Notes: generated by a model not told the origin, from the letters alone. Counted from the first letter of the stretch, positions 33,401-48,400 are shown. The stretch: DNA of 64,000 bases from Cepaea nemoralis (GCA_014155875.1 JACEFZ010016112.1:372001-436000); one strand, 5' to 3'. Translations and numbers: made by a program.

Positions 33401-36400
33401 ATTGACTGCAGACAATGAACAGACAGCAGCATTTAGTAGATGTGGTTACTGTAAGCAGTGAGCAACTAGGGTTAACATTAAATGATAAGAAAACAGAAAT
33501 TATGGTCATCTCCAAGAAGAAAGAAATACCACAATGTAACTGCCAAGTAACTGGGAACATTGTTAAACATATGAATCTATACAACTATCCCGGAACAGTC
33601 ATAATATCTGATGGAAGATGTCTAATAGAAATAGAACAAGAACTGCTATCGCAAAAGTAACCCTTTGCAAGATGTAAAATATATACCAACAAAAAACTCA
33701 ACTGGATTGAGACATGGAGTGTTGAAGTACTATACAAAACTCACACAGCTGTATGCATGTGAAACATGGACAATATGCAGACAAGCTTAGAAACATCTAA
33801 TGGCAGTGGAAATGTCATTTCTGAGGGAAAATGCAGAGAATACTACGGGCAGATAAAACAAAAATGAATGAGAAAATCATACAAAAACACAAAGGAAAAC
33901 CGCAAACTGATTACAGAGATTAGACATTGATAATCAAGTTTTTTGGGCAAGTTATGAGGAGAAATAAACTTAAAAACTTAGTGACAACTGGTAACCTTGA
34001 TGTGGCAAGGGAAAGGCAATGAAAATAAATATCTGAATGGCCCGGCTACATGGCATGACTGGGACAGGAACACAGACCTGATGCAAGACTGATTGTGTGA
34101 GATAGCGAACCATGACTGTCCATGCCCACTAGCATGGCACGTGATGATGATGAAGTTATGTCCCCTGCAGCATATGCGACAGGTTTACCTCTACCTTCTG
34201 TTTAAACATGGCTAACCAATTCATGCGACTAAATGTCTTTACCAGCAAGTTTACAGGTTAAACATTCCAGTTAAGCAGTGTTACATAAACATTCTGTGTA
34301 CCTTAAATGCCACCTCCACATTATTTGCACCACAGTCATCACAAGAATCTTCCTTCACTCCAACTTTTGATGCTCCTTCGAAAAAATGAATCACCACATT
34401 GCATCTGGGGATTGAGAGATAGATAGGTCATGTTGGAAATATGAAGTATTCAGATTTTGTGTGTATGTGTGTGTCCGCTCGCTAGCTTTGAACTCAAGCG
34501 TAGTCCATACACACTATTTATAGTAGTGATGAACTGAATTTTGCGTGTGGGTTAGCTTTCCTTATTAACAGTGTCCCACACCATCAGGCGAACCCACTCC
34601 GACTTCAGAGGTACTTGTAATTAACATCCCCAAGTCAAAATTTTAGTCCAGCTGTCTGGTGTATTAATTGCAGACAATGCGCGGGACCTGCAACAATTAG
34701 TAGATGCGATTGTTGTACACAGTGAGCAACTGGGGTTAGAATTAAATTGTAAAAAGACACAGATTAGGGTCGTCACTAGGAAGAAAGTAATACCATAATG
34801 TAATATACAAGTAAATGGGAATATTCTTCAACAAGTGAATCGGTACAATTATCTTGGAACAGTTATAACATCTGATGGGAGATGCCTTGAAGAGATTAGA
34901 ACAAGAATCGCCATGGCGAAAGTAGCCTTTAGCAAGATGAAAAACATTCTGACCAATAAAAAGATGTCAATTGAAACGAGAAAAAGAGTGTTGAGGGGAT
35001 ACATAGAGCCTGTTCTTTTGTATGGATGTGAAACTTGGACAATGAGCAGTCAAGCTGAAAAGCATCTGATGGCTGCAGAAATGTGGTTTCTGAGGAAAAT
35101 GCAAAGAATACCATGGACAGACAGAAAAACCAATGACCAAGTACTACAGGAGACAAATGAACATCGTAAACTGATTAGAGAAATTAGACGTAGACAGTCA
35201 CAATTTTTTGGACATGTTATGAGAAGAAATGGGTTGGAGAACTTAGTGACAACTGGCAAGATCGAGGGGAACAGACCAAGAGGAAGACCGAGAGGAAAAT
35301 ACGTGGATGGCTTGGCCACATGGCATGGATGAGACAGGAACACTGAGCTGATCCACGACACTGGTGATCGAGTGAAATGGCGAGTCATGACCGCCCACGC
35401 TTTCCGGCATGGCACATGATTGTCTGGTGTAGGGGTTGAACCGCTTACCTCGGCATCAGCACACCAGATGTTTAAGAACACTCGTTCTTATCCATTCGGC
35501 CATGCGGACCTGCATATTCAATTTAATAAATATCACTTGCTTGCAGAAAACAAATATAGCATGATTGAGTGCAACAATATGCCAATCATCTACACAATCT
35601 AGTGTAACGGAGCGAACAGGTGAAAGGACAATCACAAGAGATGACACCAAAGACCTGGTCAAGTGTAAATGGGTTTTATTATCCAAAGGTATAAATTTGT
35701 ACAACTTCTTGAGAACACATCTTGACCGATCACAGGCTGAGTTGGAACTAACCTCTGTTTATCCTTGACGTCACCCGTGAGCCATTTCCCAAACCCTTCT
35801 TGATTTCCCATTAACTATCTCCCAACCTTCTAACAGAGATGGAACTCTGTTATAATAGGTTATATAGACGGTACAACTGCAATACATATTACCGGTGTTG
35901 ACTAACAGACAACCACTATGATGCTCATCTACTGCAATCCTTAATCTTTAGTTAACTATCAGATAACCATTGAAGAGTTTATCATCTACTGCAATTTTAG
36001 TTAACTAACAGACAACCAAACTACTGAACATAAACTTGCAAGAAAGATCATAAGAGCAAAAAAATGCTGGTGTTGACTGCAATGCCCTATAAAGGATATG
36101 CAACTAACAGACAACCACTATGATGCTCATCATCTACAACAATGTTAGTGAACTAACAGACAATCAATCAGATGGTCATTTATTGCAATCCTTAATCTTT
36201 AATTAACTAATATACAACCACGATGATACTCAGCATTGAGTGCAATCTTTTAGTTATAACCAATGGACAACCATTGTGATACTCAGCATTGAGTGCAATC
36301 TTTAGTTATAACCAATGGACAACCACTGTGATACTCAGCATTGAGTGCAATCTTTAGTTATAACCAATGGACAACCACTGTGATACTCAGCATTGAGTGC

Positions 36401-39400
36401 AATCTTTAGTTATAACCAATGGACAACCACTGTGATACTTAGCATTGAGTGCAATCTTTTAGTTATAACCAATGGACAACCACTGTGATACTCAGCATTG
36501 AGTGCAATCTTTAGTTATAACCAATGGACAACCACTGTGACACTCAGCATTGAGTGCAATCTTTAGTTATAACCAATGGACAACCACTGTGACACTCAGC
36601 ATTGAGTGCAATCTTTAGTTATAACCAATGGACAACCATTGTGATACTCAGCATTGAGTGCAATCTTTAGTTATAACCAATGGACAACCACTGTGACACT
36701 CAGCATTGAGTGCAATCTTTAGTTATAACCAATGGACAACCACTGTGATACTCAGCATTGAGTGCAATCTTTAGTTATAACCAATGGACAACCATTGTGA
36801 TACTCAGCATTGAGTGCAATCTTTTAGTTATAACCAATGGACAACCACTGTGATACTCAGCATTGAGTGCAATCTTTAGTTATAACCAATGGACAACCAC
36901 TGTGATACTCAGCATTGAGTGCAATCTTTAGTTATAACCAATGGACAACCACTGTGATACTCAGCATTGAGTGCAATATTTAGTTATAACCAATGGACAA
37001 CCACTGTGATACTCAGCATTGAGTGCAATCTTTAGTTATAACCAATGGACAACCACTGTGATACTCAGCATTGAGTGCAATCTTTAGTTATAACCAATGG
37101 ACAACCACTGTGATACTTAGCATTGAGTGCAATCTTTTAGTTATAACCAATGGACAACCATTGTGATACTCAGCATTGAGTGCAATCTTTAGTTATAACC
37201 AATGGACAACCACTGTGATACTCAGCATTGAGTGCAATCTTTAGTTACAACCAATGGACAACCACTGTGACACTCAGCATTGAGTGCAATCTTTAGTTAT
37301 AACCAATGGACAACCACTGTGATACTCAGCATTGAGTGCAATCTTTAGTTATAACCAATGGACAACCATTGTGATACTCAGCATTGAGTGCAATCTTTTA
37401 GTTATAACCAATGGACAACCACTGTGATACTCAGCATTGAGTGCAATCTTTAGTTATAACCAATGGACAACCACTGTGATACTCAGCATTGAGTGCAATC
37501 TTTAGTTATAACCAATGGACAACCACTGTGATACTCAGCATTGAGTGCAATCTTTAGTTATAACCAATGGACAACCACTGAGATGCTCATCATTTACTGC
37601 AATCTTGGATTGTCAAATGGATTGTGACAGTACTACTATATGAGCATAAAATCGCACTATGCATGGGTTCATGTACTTCTGACCCCTGTACTATTATACC
37701 TGGGCTGCGATGTCCGCAGTGCTTTTTAATGTATGCACCAGCAAAGTCGCAGCTATTGAGGCAACAGGAATTGATAGAATCTTGACATTTGCAGATGATG
37801 TGCTGGTATAAAGACATGGAAGAGAAAAGGAAAGAATGGTTGAAGACTTAGAGTCTGCAGTTCTTCTTCTTCTTTCGTTCGCTTGAAATATGTCTATAAC
37901 TGCAGTGCTGTCTCTTGTATGAATTGAACTGTCTTTTTCAGTTCACACAGCGGTCCATAGAGTTTATCTTCCACTGTCGTCTCTCTAGGCCAGAAGGTTT
38001 GCCTAGATATGTTATATTTTGGGCAGTCTTGGAGTATGTGCTCTGCTGACTGCGACGCCAATCCACATGTACACATGGCTGTTTCACCAATCTTGAATTT
38101 TGTATACATGTGGTTGCGTAATCTATTGTGCCCTGTTCTGAGGCGCAGAATAATGACTTGTTCTGGTCTATCCATAACGTGGTAGTCATCTTGAGCAGGT
38201 TTTGGTGGCTTTCTGACTGATTTGATCATTCTTTTCTTTTGGTTGTATGTTACAGGCACATCAGGCTGTTCTTCTTTGGCTCCTTCCTTAGCCAATTGAT
38301 CAGCTCTGTCGTTCCCGGGTACTCCATCATGGGATGGTATCCACTGTATGGTGACCTTATGCTGACTGCTAAGTTCAGAAAGTAGTGTCCTTAGTACTGG
38401 CAATTTCCCAGACAGGAGCGCCTCGAGTACTGATTTTGCATCTGTCAATAGCACCACAGGTTGTGTACCATTGCTGGTATTTAGTAATTTCTCTGTTGCT
38501 ATCTTGATTGCCTCAATTTCAGCATCGTAGTTATGGCAGTACTTTCCTGTCGGTACTATAGCTGTGTCCCTGGTATTATTTGGGTAGAGTCTGCAGTAAA
38601 CCGGGTCACGGAATGGTACATGGACTCAGGGGCTGTAAAAACCCAGACAAGGCATCCGTAGTGTGGTATTTCCTGGATAAGCGAATTGTGAAGGCAGATG
38701 TCCAATGTGTCACATTGAATGCGCGTCCTCTCTTTAATAATTTCAGTCAGTCAGTATGGTTTGTGGCTGCTAACAGTATCAAAGAGCCAGCTTGAATGGT
38801 TGGAGCCATGTGGGTGATCTATGGGTGCACAAAGGACACACCAATTATATGCATGAGGCATATACTTGCACTACCAACAATTGCGGACAAGCACAGGGTC
38901 ATTCAAGCCAAATGGTATCTGAGAGTCGCTGCAGACAGGGATCATCCCCTGCATGAAGCAATGGATATGGTCAAGGGTCATGAGAAGAGGCAGGTCCTGG
39001 ATGGCACAGGCAGAAATATCTATCAGCCTGGTGTGTGACATAGAGAGCATCATTCGTGACAAAGAGTGGGTAAAAGTACCGGAAGACATGTCGGACTGGT
39101 ACAAGGTAATAGTAACACTGGGTCATCATGAGTGCAGAGAAAAGGCAGCAGGCTGCGCAGAATTTGGGGTGCAACAACTGATCCAGGGCAACACACATCA
39201 AGGTGACACAGTGATCTACACCGATGGGTCAGTGGTGAGAAACAAATATAGTGGCTTGGGCTTCATTGTGAAGGCTAATAGACGATGCTTGAAAAAGGAG
39301 AGTATGGCAACCTTCAGCATGAGAATGGAGATGGAAGCAGTAACAGCAGCCTTCTGATGGTTGGAAGAGACCGCTGCAACACACACTATTCATTACAGAT

Positions 39401-42400
39401 TACAGACTCATGGAGTATGCTAAGTAAGGTGGAGAAAGGAATGTTTCGTGTAGAATGTCTTGTCTCGCTTCAGAGGTCACAGATTGTGAGAACTGTATGG
39501 ATTTTCTGCCCTGGTCATGCGGGACTGCAGGGGAATGACCAGGCTGATAGGCTAGCAGGGAACGCACCTCTCGGTGGTAATTACCTATGGACAAGGAAGA
39601 AGTGGTCGCATGCTGGGTGGAACAGACCAAGCACATGTATGTGGATAGAATGACATGGAGGGGGATTGGCAGGGACTTTGGACGGATCTCAAAACTGATT
39701 AGTTAACCAGCAAACAATTCTTGATATGCTCATCATCTACTGCAATCTTTAGTTAACTAACAGACAATCCCTGATATGCTTGTCATCTATTGCAATCTTT
39801 AGTTAACTAACAGACAATCCCTGATATGCTCATCATCTACTGCAATCTTTAGCTAACTAACAGACAACAAGTATTTTTGATCAGGTTGTTTGAACATGAT
39901 ACACCCTGACAAAGCTGGTCAATCTGTTCCTTAAAAATTGTCCAGTTAGTTCTTTTGAAGTTTCGGTTGGGGTTTGTGTTTTAAGGTACCATTGATTGAT
40001 TGATTGATTGATTGATCTAGGAACCGACATCACAGCATTCGGGACATTCCCATAAGCGCTCCGTCTCCATCCTCAGCAGCCAGCGAAGAGTTCCAACACT
40101 AATAGTTCCAGTAGCAATCTGATTATATGTCCGTCTCGCCTTTCCTCCGAGCGCCGAGCGTCGGCCAGAACCCCTCGTCACACCTCGTTGTCTCATTCTT
40201 ACCAGACCATGGTGCTCCATCTGCTCCTCCGAGGTGTACACGTGCTCCCACAAGGCCGCAACCACGTCTGCCTTGTCCTGCATCAATACTCCACCAAATT
40301 TTGCCGAGCCAGCCAATCTGTCCGCCTGTTCATTCCCCAGCACACCGGCATGCCCAGGAGAAAAGATCCAGGTGATGCTTACTACCCGTGACCTCCGAAG
40401 CGAAGCAAGCCACTCTGCACGAAGCCTACCTGTTCTCACCCTTCTCAGCATGCTTTCTGAGTCAGTTACAATCACAATGTGTGTATGTATCGTGTTTTCT
40501 ATCCAGCGGAAAGCTGCACTGACCGCCTCCACCTCCATTCTTAAGCTAGATGTAGTGTTATCATACGCCAGGCTCTCCTGCACCAAACGCCGACCATTAG
40601 TTTTTGCCAAGAACCCCCAGGCACTTCTCCTACCTCTCAACACTGACCCAGCCGTGTAGATAATCACATCACCCGGGCGAGAATTTTCATGAATTAGTTG
40701 CTGAATTTCCACTTCCGTGGCCCCTGCTGGCTACTCCCTGCACTCCCGGTTCAATGTTATTACAACTCTGCACAAGTCTGACTGCACGGCTGGCACTCTG
40801 ACCCACTCCTCTCCTCGCCTGATGTTCTCCAAGGGGCACACCTGTCTGATCGTATCCTCCGCCTGAGCCATCCATGATTTCCCTCTTATCAGTCTCTGAC
40901 CCTTAACTACGTCCAGCGCCTCATGCAACGGGTGATCTGTGTCTGCAGCTACTCTGAGGTATGCCTTCGCTTGCATCACCTTGTGCCTACTAGCAACAGT
41001 AGGAAGACCAAGGATGTAACGCATACACACTACTGGAGTGTCTCTGGTGCATCCCAGAATGACCCGCATCGCTTCATTCTGTATGCGCTCTAATTTCACC
41101 AGCTGACTCTTTGAGACAGTAAGCATTCCTAGTCCATAATCAATCACTGAGAGGATCAAGTGCTGGTATAGTGTGAAGAGCATTCTCTGCTCTATGTCCA
41201 TTGCAGCCATAGTTTTAAGTGCATTGAGTCTATATTAAGGTACCATTTGACCCTTCTCTGATATTTTAAGGATGAATGGCTTATGGTCACTATCACCGAA
41301 CTGGCTATATTATATACGCTATGTTGTAAGCCTAAGTTAACAGAATCACTCATGTAGAGCTCATGGAGAAAACTAGACAAACACCAGTGAACCGAGAGGT
41401 GAGGACAAGATGCTGACACTGGATAGGCCATACACTGAGAAAACCTGAGAATGGTAACATAGAAAGGCCCTTGTCTGGAATCCACAAGACAAAAGAAATA
41501 ACGGAAGACCTAAAACTACACAGAGAAGAGAAGTTGGAAACAGAACTGAATAATATGGAGAGGACAGGATGAAGCTGAATGGAATAGCTAAGGAAAGGGA
41601 AGCTTGAAGTGAGTTAGGTGAGGGCCCACGGCCAGTGGAGGAGAAAGGATGAAGGAAGAAGAATGTTGAAAGTTCATGGTATTATCAGGTGCTGCAGCAA
41701 AATCATGTCAGCAAATTTTCTTCCATGCTCTGGAGCAGTATGTTGCTTTGTTGTCTGGTTGGTTGATGAAGATCACAACAGGAAGAAGAAACTAGTCTTG
41801 AAAGCAAAACAAAATGCTATACACAGACTGCTAATCTTACATATGACAGATGTCAATTCAAAACACCCCCTCTGCCGTGCGTCCACCTTGATGAGGTAGA
41901 GGGGCTTCCGCGTTCCAATGACCCCAAGAGCTATGCCGACGGTAGCACAGCTACTGGTAGGGTCACCCATGTCGGACAGGTCAAGGGAGAGGGACCAGAC
42001 GAAGTGACGCACAAACCTGCTGCCTTGTAGGTAGACTGGGGACAGTCAAAGGCTAGGGAAAGCACCCCAAAATATGCTTGTCGAAATCGGATGTACTGAG
42101 CCACAGGCTTGACAAAGCAGTGCAACGTAACTTTATCATTTCATGATGCCACAGATGAAAATTAATCGTTATGGTGCTAATCCCGTGAAGTCCCATCAGG
42201 CGGTGATAGTGCCGGGCCCCCTGCCTCGAGGGGGTCCACCCATGACTACTGGTGGTCACCTTCCCCTGTGCTGTGGAGTCAAGGCACAGAGGAGTAGGTT
42301 AAGAGCTATTGACCAAATACCAAGGACACTCAACATACTAAAGTGGAATGCCGAAGGAGTTTATAACAAGAAAGAATCCCTGACACAGCGTCTTCATAAA

Positions 42401-45400
42401 GATAGAATAGATGTGGCATGCATTCAAGAGACACACCTCAACGCCAAGCACAAATTTTCAGTCAGGGGATATCAGGCCACACTGTTTCGACCGCGAAGGA
42501 CATAAAGGAGGAGTTCTAATACTTACACGAAATACAATACCTTGCAGCGAAGTATCTGTGATCTCTGACAACCAAACAGAAATTATAGGTGTTGATATAA
42601 TGATAAAGGACGTGAAAATAAGAATTTACAATCTTTATAGCCCAGCAGATAAGGATCTTACACTCTCAAACATGAAAATAACTGACACAAATTGCATTAT
42701 TGTCGGAGACTTTAATAGCCGTTCAGAAAGATGGGGATACCCAGATACTGACAAAAGAGGAGATGAAGTGGAGGACTGGGAAATAGACTCAAATCTCCAT
42801 CTACTCAACAAAGCGGATGACACACCGAGCTTCTACTCCAGAAGATGGATTACCACTTCTACTCCAGACTTAGCTTTCTGCACAGGAGACATCCTCCACA
42901 AAATCGATCGCCATGTGCTGGACCAATTAGCAGGTAGTGACCACAGACCAATCAAGCTTGTAATGAATATGGAGTATGTTCCACAGGAGCAAAAGCCCTT
43001 GCCCCGCTGGAATTACAAACGAGCAGATTGGGACAGATTTGCCACACTAACAGACAAATATTGTGAAAACATAAATACACGATATGGCAACATGAAGCAA
43101 ATGGTGGAAAGTCTAAACAGAGCAATAATACAGGCAGCCACTGAGTCCATTCCAAGAGGAGCGAGGAAAAATTACAAACCATACTGGACTGAAGAACTAC
43201 AAAGTTTGGAGGACAAAGTTGAAGATGCCAGGAAGACAGCAGAGAGAGAACAAACAATTGAAGCGAATACCTCTCTCAAAGCCATCTCAGCAAAATATAA
43301 AAGAACAGTAAATCAAACAACAAGAGATCGTTGGAGGGAAAAAACAGACAACCTGAATTTTGACAGGGATGGAAACAAACTATGGAAACTAGTGAAAGCC
43401 ATGAACAATGAAGGACCTAGAAACAAACAAATAACAATTAAACAAGGAAATGCCTTGCTTACAGGAAAAAAGGCTGCAAATGCACTAATGGAACACTATG
43501 CCAATGCAAACCACATTGATATTACAACTGAACAGAAGAAAGCAATCAAAGACAAACAGATACATCATAGAAATACAGAGACAGCAGCAGAATATATGAT
43601 GGCAAATCTAACAATGGAAGAAATGGAACAGGCAATGAATACCCTAAAAAAGAAGAAATCACCAGGAAAGGATGGAATCACAAATGAAATGCTAATAGGA
43701 CTAGGCACCAAGGCAAAGAAGAAACTACTAGCAGTCCTAAATAACAGCTGGAAGAGAGGAATAGTCCCACAGGCATGGAAGGAAGCTATACTAATACCAG
43801 TCCCAAAGAAAGGAAAAGACCTGGAAGAACCAAATGGCTATCGACCTATCAGTCTACTTAGCTGTGTAGGAAAATTAATGGAACGCATTATCAATGGCAG
43901 GCTAACATGGCATCTGGAAGAAAACAAACTCTTAACACCACACCAAGCAGGATTCAGAAAGTACAGATCCACTGAAGATCAAATAACCTATATAGCTCAG
44001 GAAATAGAGGATGCCTTCCAAGAGAAAAAGCACACACTAGCAGTCTGGATAGATTTAGAAAAAGCATTTGATAAAGTATGGAAGGAAGGACTGAAAGTAA
44101 AACTGCAAAACATGCATGTTTGTGGAAAAATGTATAAATGGATCAGCCACTACCTTGAGAACAGAACTGCCAGGACAAAAGTACAAGGACAAACAAGCAA
44201 AATGATGCTGCTGGAGCAAGGTGTCCCCCAAGGAGGAGTTCTTTCACCAACATTATTCCTAGCATATATAAATGACATCACAGAAAATTTTCCAGCCAGA
44301 GTACACACATCCTCCTTTGCAGATGACCTAGCCATATGGACATCTGAAGAATATATTAGCACAGCTAACAGCAGAATACAGCAAGCCTTATTAGCGCTAG
44401 AGGACTGGTCAAAATCATGGCTAGTGAAGATAAGTGAGGAGAAAACAACATGCACAGTGTTCTCCCTCTCAAATAAACCTCAGCAACCTAAGCTAGGTAT
44501 TGAATGGAAAAATATTGCGCCATGAAGAAAATCCAAACTATCTAGGAGTCACCTTTGATCGTCGCCTGACATGGAAGACACAGGTTGAGAAAAATCGAAC
44601 AAGAGCAAGGCAGAGAATGGCAATCATGAAAAAGCTTGCTGGTACAACGTGGGGAGCAGATGAGAAAGTTCTCAAGAAGTTATATACTGGACGGGTGAGG
44701 CCAGTACTGGAATATGGCATTGCAGCTTGGGCAACAGCAGCTAAGTCAAACTTTAACAAAATAAGTAGAGTCCAAAACCAAGGAATGCGAATCATAACTG
44801 GAAGCCTGAAGACAACGCCTATTAATGAACTAGAAAAGATCACTTGTTTACAACCAATGCAGGATAGAAGAGATAGCAGAGCCCAGCAACAAGCAGAAAA
44901 ATTTAGAAGATTGACAGACCACCCTATGTACAACAGATTTAATAGTTTTGGAAAGGGAAGACTGAAGCGTAGCAACTTTGTAGAAACTGCAAAACGAAGG
45001 ATTAGGGCAGATCCTATTCTTAACATATCAACAGTCAAGCCCATACACAATGCACACAAGTTCCCAGCTTGGCGACAGCAGCAACTGCCTGAGATGATAG
45101 AAAACATTCCTGGTATTGAGAAAAAGAACACTCAGCATGAAACCGAAAGAAGAGAAATAACCCTAAACTACATAAAAGAACATTACCCAAGCAGGAATTG
45201 GACCCATGCATATACAGATGGATCAGCCAAAAATTCAATAGAGAATGGAGGAGGAGGAGTTCTCCTAAATTTAAAAAATGGAGTGAAAAAAACACATTCA
45301 ATGGCAACTGGAAAATTTTCAAGTAACTTCAAAGCGGAGGTAGAGGCTCTGAAAACTGCAGCAGAAATGCTCCTGATGGAGGAAAATAAAGAGAAGCAAA

Positions 45401-48400
45401 TAGCTATCTTCACAGATGCAAAGTCAGCTGTCTCAATACTGAAGAGCAATAACAGCACAGAACTAACTGACCTAAGAGCAGCACTCCATGGTCTATGCCA
45501 GAAATCCAAAAAAGTTGTAATACAGTGGATCCCATCACATTGCAGTATACCTGGAAACGAAGAGGCTGACAGACTGGCAAAAGAGGGCGGACGACTACCA
45601 CAGCCTGACATAGACATAACCTATAATGAGGCAAAGAGGTTGATAAAAAGCACTTATAGAACCAAATGGGAATCAGAGCATCCAGGCCATCAGAAGGATG
45701 ATGCATATTACAAACTTGACCGAAGAGAACAAGTAGCAATCTTCAGACTCCGCACAGGACATAACAGGCTGAAATACCACTTGTTCAATAAACTAAAGAT
45801 AGGAGATACCGATGAATGTAATTGTAGAACTGGAAAAATGACAGCAAAACATTTGCTGCAGGATTGCCCAACGTATGCAGAACAGAGAAAGATATTTTGG
45901 CCCACACCTGCTTCATTTGAGGACAAGCTCTATGGAGATATCAACAAGCTCAAGTTGACCGCAGCTTACTTTAACTGCATACAGGTTGACATTTAAAGGT
46001 GCATGAAGACCCAGAGGCATGAAATGGAATATTGCTTGGATAGCAAATCCATTACGTGTAAAGTCCGAATCAAAAGCCCATTGTGTGGGCTTCATAAAAG
46101 GTGGAAAAGTGTCCTAGTGGCATGAAATGGAATATTGCTTGGATAGCAAATCCATTACGTGGAAAGTCCTAATCAAAAGCCCACTGTGTGGACTTCATGA
46201 AAGGTGGAAAAGTGTCCTAGTGGCACGAAATGGAATATTGCTTGGATAGCAAATCCATTACATGGAAAGTCCGAATCGAAAGCTCACTGTGTGGATGTCA
46301 TCTGCAGACTGCATACTTCTGGTTTCCGAAAGAACAGCCTATGGTGAACGGAAGGCCCAATATACGGAAGTGAGGCTAAGCAACCATGTGCAGGACGTGA
46401 CGATTCCTTGGGTGAGCCCAGTACCAGAGCGCTATGTATCGGCTCTGCAAGTATGGAAGCCTCCTTGGATGGCGGGGAATGCCCATGGTCTGCCCCTGCC
46501 TTCCCTTGAGGGCTGACCAGGATCTTTGGCTGTTCTATATGGACCAGCTGGGATGGGGGATAACACCACAACAGTGAGAGTCAAACGTCCTAAGAAACCC
46601 CCGGGAAGATTAACCCGGTCAACAAATGCCCGCAGAAGTCGGATGTGTCGGCCTAACGGCGCAAGAACGCAGCTCTGCTGTAAACAGGCACAACGCAATC
46701 ACATCCGAAAAAAAAACTCCGGATGAACGAAGAAGAAGAAGACATTAGATCTACTAATTTATTAAAATCTTTCCCTACTTCTGCGAGCTCCATCCATTTG
46801 TTAAATGCATTCTTTACAGTGTTAACAAAGTCTGTGAAATCTTGATTTGTCTCTGGCACTAACTGTCTAAACTTTGTTCTATATCCATGTTCAGTGAGTT
46901 GGAACTTTGTCAGCAAACGTTGACGTAAGATAGTGTAGTTGTTTCTTTCTTCTACAGGTAAATTGAACATGGTGTCTAGTGCCTTGCCTGTAAGAAATTC
47001 GCCAAGTCGCATTGCATACTCTTTCTCTGGAATACCTAACGCTTTGGCTGATGCCTCGAACCTGGCCAAATAATTTTCAAGTTGGTTCCGGTCTGTAAAA
47101 TATGGCAGTTTTAATCTCTGTGATGACTGCGACAGTCTTCTGCTTTCCTCACTTTGACCTTTCGAAGATAGTTCTAGTTTTCTTAACTCGATTTCAGTTT
47201 GCATCTGACACTTGATCTTCTCTTTCTCAATTTCCATTTCAGCTAACTTTACTTCCTGTAGACGTTTGTTTTCCATTTCAGCTAGTTTTACTTGTGTCTC
47301 TTCCTGTAGACGCTTGTTTTCTATTTCAGCTAACTTTACTTCCTGTAGACGTTTGTTTTCCATTTCAGCTAGTTTTACTTGTGTCTCTTTCTCTTCCTGT
47401 AAGCGTTTTGCCTCACGTTCATTATGCCTCTCCTCTCTTTCCCAGTGCTGAACTTCTTTCAATTTTGCTTCTGCAAACTCCTGTAACTCTTTACCTTTCA
47501 GGCCTATTCGTTCGCCTGCTTCAATATATTCCATTAAAGTAGGCATCTTGTACTTGTGGACACGTTGCTGTGAATTAGCCAACTATAAATGTACAGACTC
47601 TGCTGTTAGTCTTTGTGTCACTTCCCTAAGTACACCAGCACTCCCTGTGTACGTAAATTCGTAGTGCTAAAATATCACTCTGTACTCACCCAGTCACTCT
47701 ATAAGCACTAGGTAGTGAGGGAAAATATCACCTATGCTCCCTGGCATATATCTATAACAAATAGTTGTATATCCTTTCTGGAAATATTGTTAAACATACA
47801 TATAAATACATATACAAAACGAATGAATGATAACACTAAATGTTGTCTATAAAAACGTTAGACTCACAAGCCAAGTACACGGAGATGGTGATCACAAAGA
47901 AATAAACCACAGTAACAACCACAAGCTTGTGTAGGGACACCCACAGTGCGCGTAATATATAAACTGACAAAGACCACTAGACAGCAGAAATGACGAAAGA
48001 TCACAATAAAAACATATATCCGAACACAACAAATATCATATGTAAATATAACGAAAAGAAAGAGAGAAAGAAAAGGAATATATACTGAAAATATACACAG
48101 ATCTGACGTTAGACCCAAAGGGCACGGTATATAATCCAGGACCACCCTGCTTCACTGCAGAATCAAACAAACCGACCTTACGATTTACTTCCCAGACATT
48201 ATATATGGTGCACCTCAGAAAGTAACTTTTCGCCCTGTCTCCCGGCCTTCGAGAAACAACACAAAAATCCCCTACACCTGACAAACACCGGACCACATAC
48301 AAGTAATAGCTTAACAACCGAAAACAATATTTATAAGACAATGAGCAGCAAACAGAATGTCCAAATCGTTGGCCGACAAATATGTGCCCATTAATCCGTC

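Noticed and set aside
35424..35512. Functional tRNA gene
   Set aside because: A and B boxes are present but the acceptor stem does not pair and a decoding anticodon arm cannot be drawn; kept only as tRNA-like sequence.
41867..46740. LINE-I copy 2 as a simple insertion with its own target-site duplication
   Set aside because: The sequence after its tail (gacattagatc) does not match its 5' flank; the matching 12 bp is at 50504-50515.
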